From CAYRGE01 sp964423985 (GTDB taxonomy: Bacteria > Patescibacteriota > Minisyncoccia > Phycocordibacterales > CAYRGE01): a stretch of 7,194 bases of DNA. Made by a program: the position numbers and the translations under genes. The DNA is taken from the NCBI GenBank assembly GCA_964423985.1, contig CAYRGE010000031.1, positions 1-7,194 on the forward strand, in the 5' to 3' direction. Below, one piece after another: positions 5,716-7,194 of the stretch (the first letter of the stretch is position 1; the number at the start of each line of letters is the position of its first letter). The notes beneath the pieces were generated by a model. It had not been told where the DNA came from and ran no database searches. It saw only the letters and a program-made list of their open reading frames with translations.

Positions 5716-5727
5716 ATTTATATAATT

Positions 5728-6429
5728 ATGGATGGAAATTTTGTTTCAGTTTGGGCACAAGGATTAGGAGAGTCTTTTTTTATTTTAGGTGAAGGAGTGG
5801 CAATGTTTGCCCCAAAGCTGGTTATTGCAATACTTATTTTTCTTGTCGGTTGGATCATAGCTGCAGTGCTTGGGCGAGTTGTAGAACAAGCTATTAAGGC
5901 GGTTAAGGTTGATAGTATTTTGCAAAGTTTAGGGTTTGCAGATGTGCTTTCTCGTGCAGGTTTTCAGTTAAACTCAGGTTGTTTTTTAGGGGCACTAATT
6001 AGATGGTTTGTTATCGTTGTATTTTTAGTGGCATCTTTAGACATAATTGGATTGTCGCAAGTCAATGAGTTTTTAAGAGATGTAGTTCTTGGATATTTAC
6101 CCAATGTAATAGCTGCTGTTATTATTATTCTTGTGGCTGCTGTTGTTGCTGATGTGATGCAGAAAATTGTAGTCGGTGGAGCAAAAGCTGCTGAAATTAA
6201 AATAGCACAAATGCTTGGAGGTGTGACCAAGTGGGCTATTTGGGTGTTTGCAATTATTGTTGCTCTTGATAAATTAGGAATACTTAGCGATTATGGCACC
6301 ATTTTATTTCAAGGGTTTGTGTATATGTTTGTAATTGCAGGAGGTCTTGCCTTTGGTCTTGGTGGCAAAGAAGCCGCCGCTCGTTTTATAGAAGGACTTA
6401 GAAAAGAAATTTCACACGACGATAAATAA
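5728..6429 (+). CDS. TM-helix (PF05552/CmpX-like) membrane protein related to mechanosensitive channels
   Basis: 233 residues, with five predicted membrane segments at about 29-51, 86-109, 123-147, 166-184 and 194-214. YLPNVIAAVIIILVAAVVAD (123-142) and AGGLAFGLGGKEAAARFIEGL (204-224) are the two repeats I associate with the 'conserved TM helix' family, which is linked to the first helices of small-conductance mechanosensitive channels. The cytoplasmic beta and C-terminal vestibule domains of MscS are missing: only about 20 charged residues follow the last helix. It is thus better called an MscS-related TM-helix protein than MscS. It likely sits in the cell membrane and may help with osmotic or stress responses, by analogy only. 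The gene appears monocistronic, with its own promoter upstream and an AT-only hairpin downstream. The ATG has no Shine-Dalgarno. Confidence 0.85.
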   Translation: MDGNFVSVWAQGLGESFFILGEGVAMFAPKLVIAILIFLVGWIIAAVLGRVVEQAIKAVKVDSILQSLGFADVLSRAGFQLNSGCFLGALIRWFVIVVFLVASLDIIGLSQVNEFLRDVVLGYLPNVIAAVIIILVAAVVADVMQKIVVGGAKAAEIKIAQMLGGVTKWAIWVFAIIVALDKLGILSDYGTILFQGFVYMFVIAGGLAFGLGGKEAAARFIEGLRKEISHDDK

Positions 6430-6460
6430 CAAAACTAAAATATATAAAGAAATATATGAT

Positions 6461-6491
6461 TTATCTATTATTTATTACAAATAATAGATAA
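6461..6491 (+). repeat. Perfect 13-bp inverted repeat (AT-only apart from one G-C pair) after the channel gene
   Basis: TTATCTATTATTT (6461-6473) and AAATAATAGATAA (6479-6491) are exact reverse complements around ATTAC. No T-run follows on either strand, so it is not a classical terminator. It may act as a 3'-end stabiliser of the preceding mRNA or as a weak terminator. Confidence 0.65.
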
Positions 6492-6528
6492 TAGATAAAA
6501 AGTAACGGTGTGTCTTTTTTGATATAAA

Positions 6529-6557
6529 TTGACACAGGATACAAACTTCGTTATTCT
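6529..6557 (+). promoter_or_regulatory. Promoter of the unassigned small RNA
   Basis: TTGACA (6529-6534), an exact 17-bp spacer, then TATTCT (6552-6557). The predicted start is near 6564-6566. No open reading frame follows within reach, so the transcript is non-coding. Confidence 0.65.
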
Positions 6558-6563
6558 TTTGTA

Positions 6564-6709
6564 TAGATAGTTTTTGACGGGGTAGGGAGGAAAAGGCATT
6601 CTCGCTTCTCAAAAGGGAGTAAACCCGAGTGCCGATCGGGTACCCCGACCATTTTTTAGAAAAAAAGAAACAAAAGAGCTGTATGTTTTATACGGCTCTT
6701 TCTTTGTGT
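6564..6709 (+). ncRNA. Free-standing structured small RNA, family not recognised
   Basis: About 145 nt between a TTGACA-N17-TATTCT promoter and a strong terminator, in a stretch with no usable ORF. It is far more G/C-rich than its surroundings at 6576-6650. Seen helices: CGGGGTA (6578-6584) with TACCCCG (6641-6647), 7 bp perfect; GGCA (6595-6598) with TGCC (6630-6633), continuing past a UU bulge as CTCG (6601-6604) with CGAG (6626-6629); and an inner stem TTCTC (6606-6610), loop AAAA, GGGAG (6615-6619). An alternative stem CCCGA (6624-6628) with TCGGG (6636-6640) competes with the middle helix. The signature loops of SRP RNA, tmRNA, RNase P and 6S were not found. It could be a trans-acting RNA or an orphan riboswitch-like element. 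Confidence 0.55.
6673..6705 (+). terminator. Intrinsic terminator of the small RNA
   Basis: A 12-bp stem pairs AAAGAGCTGTAT (6673-6684) with ATACGGCTCTTT (6690-6701), with one U-G pair, around the loop GTTTT, followed by CTTTGTGT. This is a standard rho-independent terminator. Confidence 0.85.
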
Positions 6710-6745
6710 AGGTAATCGCTGAGTTTAATCCGATATCTATGCTCA

Positions 6746-6800
6746 CTATGATGTCTTTTAAATATAGAAATATTAAAAAGACATTATAGCTTGTTTTTAT
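6746..6800 (+). terminator. Long hairpin followed by a T-run; second terminator or orphan element
   Basis: Bases 6746-6765 and 6770-6789 pair over 20 positions with one A-A mismatch and one G-U pair, closed by the tetraloop AGAA. CTTGTTTTTAT follows on the + strand, as in an intrinsic terminator. No gene ends here except the small RNA, already terminated 40 nt upstream, so it may be a back-up terminator, the end of a second short RNA, or a decayed mobile hairpin. Confidence 0.5.
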
Positions 6801-6866
6801 ATGTAGACTTTTGTTAATATGCTAAAAAATATTTACAAAATAAATTGATTTACATAAACATGGTGT
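6801..6866. other. Non-coding A/T-rich spacer
   Basis: No ORF, RNA motif or repeat is seen here. With the flanking elements it is part of a 572-nt protein-free stretch (6430-7001) before the tRNA. Confidence 0.6.
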
Positions 6867-6895
6867 TTGCTGTTTGTGTCTATTTTTGGTATATT
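6867..6895 (+). promoter_or_regulatory. Extended -10 promoter of the tRNA-Ile unit
   Basis: TTGCTG (6867-6872, 3 of 6 in the -35), a 17-bp spacer, and the extended -10 TGGTATATT (6887-6895). Transcription should start near 6902, about 100 nt before the tRNA. Confidence 0.55.
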
Positions 6896-6924
6896 CTTAT
6901 TATTGGTTGTAAGGGGCGGTGGCC

Positions 6925-6959
6925 ATAAAAGATAGTTTTTTCTTTTATATTCTTTAATG
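6925..6959 (+). promoter_or_regulatory. Leader hairpin and boxA-like sequence before tRNA-Ile
   Basis: ATAAAAGA (6925-6932) pairs perfectly with TCTTTTAT (6941-6948) around an 8-nt loop. TATTCTTTAATG (6948-6959) follows and matches 8 of 12 bases of the E. coli rrn boxA (TGCTCTTTAACA), with the CTTTAA core intact. A hairpin then boxA is the order of rRNA antitermination leaders. The match is modest in A/T-rich DNA. Confidence 0.35.
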
Positions 6960-7001
6960 ACATGTTTATTAAACTAATAAATTAAAAACAAAATTTTTTG
7001 C

Positions 7002-7075
7002 GCGCGATTAGCTCAGGTGGTTAGAGCGCATCACTGATAATGATGAGGTCCCAGGTTCAAGTCCTGGATCGCGCA
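7002..7075 (+). tRNA. tRNA-Ile (anticodon GAT)
   Basis: A complete 74-nt cloverleaf. The acceptor stem is GCGCGAT (7002-7008) with ATCGCGC (7068-7074), then T8 A9. The D stem is GCTC/GAGC with a 9-nt loop containing GG. The anticodon stem CATCA/TGATG carries the loop CTGATAA with anticodon GAT at 7036-7038. The variable loop is AGGTC. The T arm is CCAGG, TTCAAGT, CCTGG, and the discriminator is A7075. The 3' CCA is not encoded (CTA follows), so CCA must be added by the nucleotidyltransferase. All stems pair perfectly. Confidence 0.97.
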
Positions 7076-7089
7076 CTAGAATAGAATTC

Positions 7090-7115
7090 GTCCGCCTTTG
7101 GTGGGCTTTTTCTTT
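7090..7115 (+). terminator. Terminator-like hairpin after tRNA-Ile
   Basis: GTCCGCC (7090-7096) pairs with GGTGGGC (7100-7106) over 7 bp, with two G-U pairs, around the loop TTT. TTTTTCTTT follows. It would end the tRNA transcript unless an antitermination complex reads through to what follows. Confidence 0.75.
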
Positions 7116-7181
7116 GTCGGCGCGAACTATACTTCCCCTAAAAGTAGACACAAAAAACACCGTCTTTGAGAGAGGCGCAAT

Positions 7182-7194
7182 AAAGTGAAGCGAC
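7182..7194 (+). rRNA. Possible 5' end of 23S rRNA, cut by the window edge
   Basis: The window ends in GTGAAGCGAC (7185-7194). This resembles the 23S 5' terminus (E. coli GGTTAAGCGACTAAG), differing by one base over the shared ten. It lies about 107 nt after tRNA-Ile, a usual spacer length. Only about a dozen bases are visible, so this is a hint and not a firm call. Confidence 0.3.

Noticed and set aside
6564..6709. SRP (4.5S) RNA or glutamine/ZTP/guanidine riboswitch
   Set aside because: The GGAA-capped SRP domain with its AGCAG side loop is absent, as are the conserved blocks of those riboswitches, and no gene follows that they would control.
6683..6715. Ten-codon ORF over the small RNA terminator
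   Set aside because: It lies inside the terminator hairpin and has no ribosome site.
7008..7193. Minus-strand open frame reading through tRNA-Ile (contains VRDPGLEPGTSSLS)
   Set aside because: This is the well-known false peptide produced by reading the antisense of a tRNA gene; the tRNA is complete and perfect.

Overview
The window looks like a piece of a Candidate Phyla Radiation (Patescibacteria) genome, most likely Parcubacteria-like. The evidence is strong A/T richness, A-rich gene leaders with almost no Shine-Dalgarno sequences, an L7/L12 whose N-terminal domain opens with the 'VPAKFK' wording I associate with that group, a small winged-helix plus nucleotidyltransferase-like regulator of a CPR type, and a MacAB-type exporter. 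The placement is from memory of these families, not from a search. All genes read with the standard bacterial code: TAA, TAG and TGA all end genes and TGG encodes Trp. Every gene called is on the + strand.

Region 1 (1-3123) is a three-gene export operon: the 3' part of a membrane-fusion (HlyD/MacA-like) protein, a MacB/LolD-type ABC ATPase and a MacB/FtsX-type permease. The ATPase starts 3 nt after the fusion protein ends. An 89-nt gap holding a terminator-like hairpin separates the ATPase from the permease.

Region 2 (3124-4780) is the ribosomal stalk operon. A 444-nt intergenic stretch holds a copy of a widespread interspersed palindromic repeat, a run of about 20-bp spaced TGACA repeats, a good promoter, an RNA leader that I read as the ribosomal protein L10 leader with an intrinsic attenuator, and a 13-bp tandem repeat directly before rplJ (L10). 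rplL (L7/L12) follows and carries an unusual Lys/Glu-rich extension of about 63 residues. The usual neighbours rplK, rplA and rpoBC are absent here.

Region 3 (4781-6429) has a winged-helix regulator with a degenerate nucleotidyltransferase-like domain, then a 320-nt gap with hairpins, a perfect DnaA box and a near-leaderless promoter, then a five-helix membrane protein of the TM-helix/CmpX family related to mechanosensitive channels.

Region 4 (6430-7194) has no protein gene. It holds an AT-only perfect hairpin; a free-standing structured RNA of about 145 nt with its own promoter and terminator that I cannot assign to a family; a long second hairpin followed by a T-run; and a tRNA-Ile(GAT) unit with an extended -10 promoter, a leader containing a hairpin and a boxA-like sequence, and a terminator-like hairpin. 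The last bases resemble the 5' end of a 23S rRNA. If so, this is an rRNA transcription unit without a 16S gene in front.

The best leads are the unassigned ncRNA, the attenuated L10 leader, the possible tRNA-Ile/23S unit separated from 16S, and the extended L7/L12.
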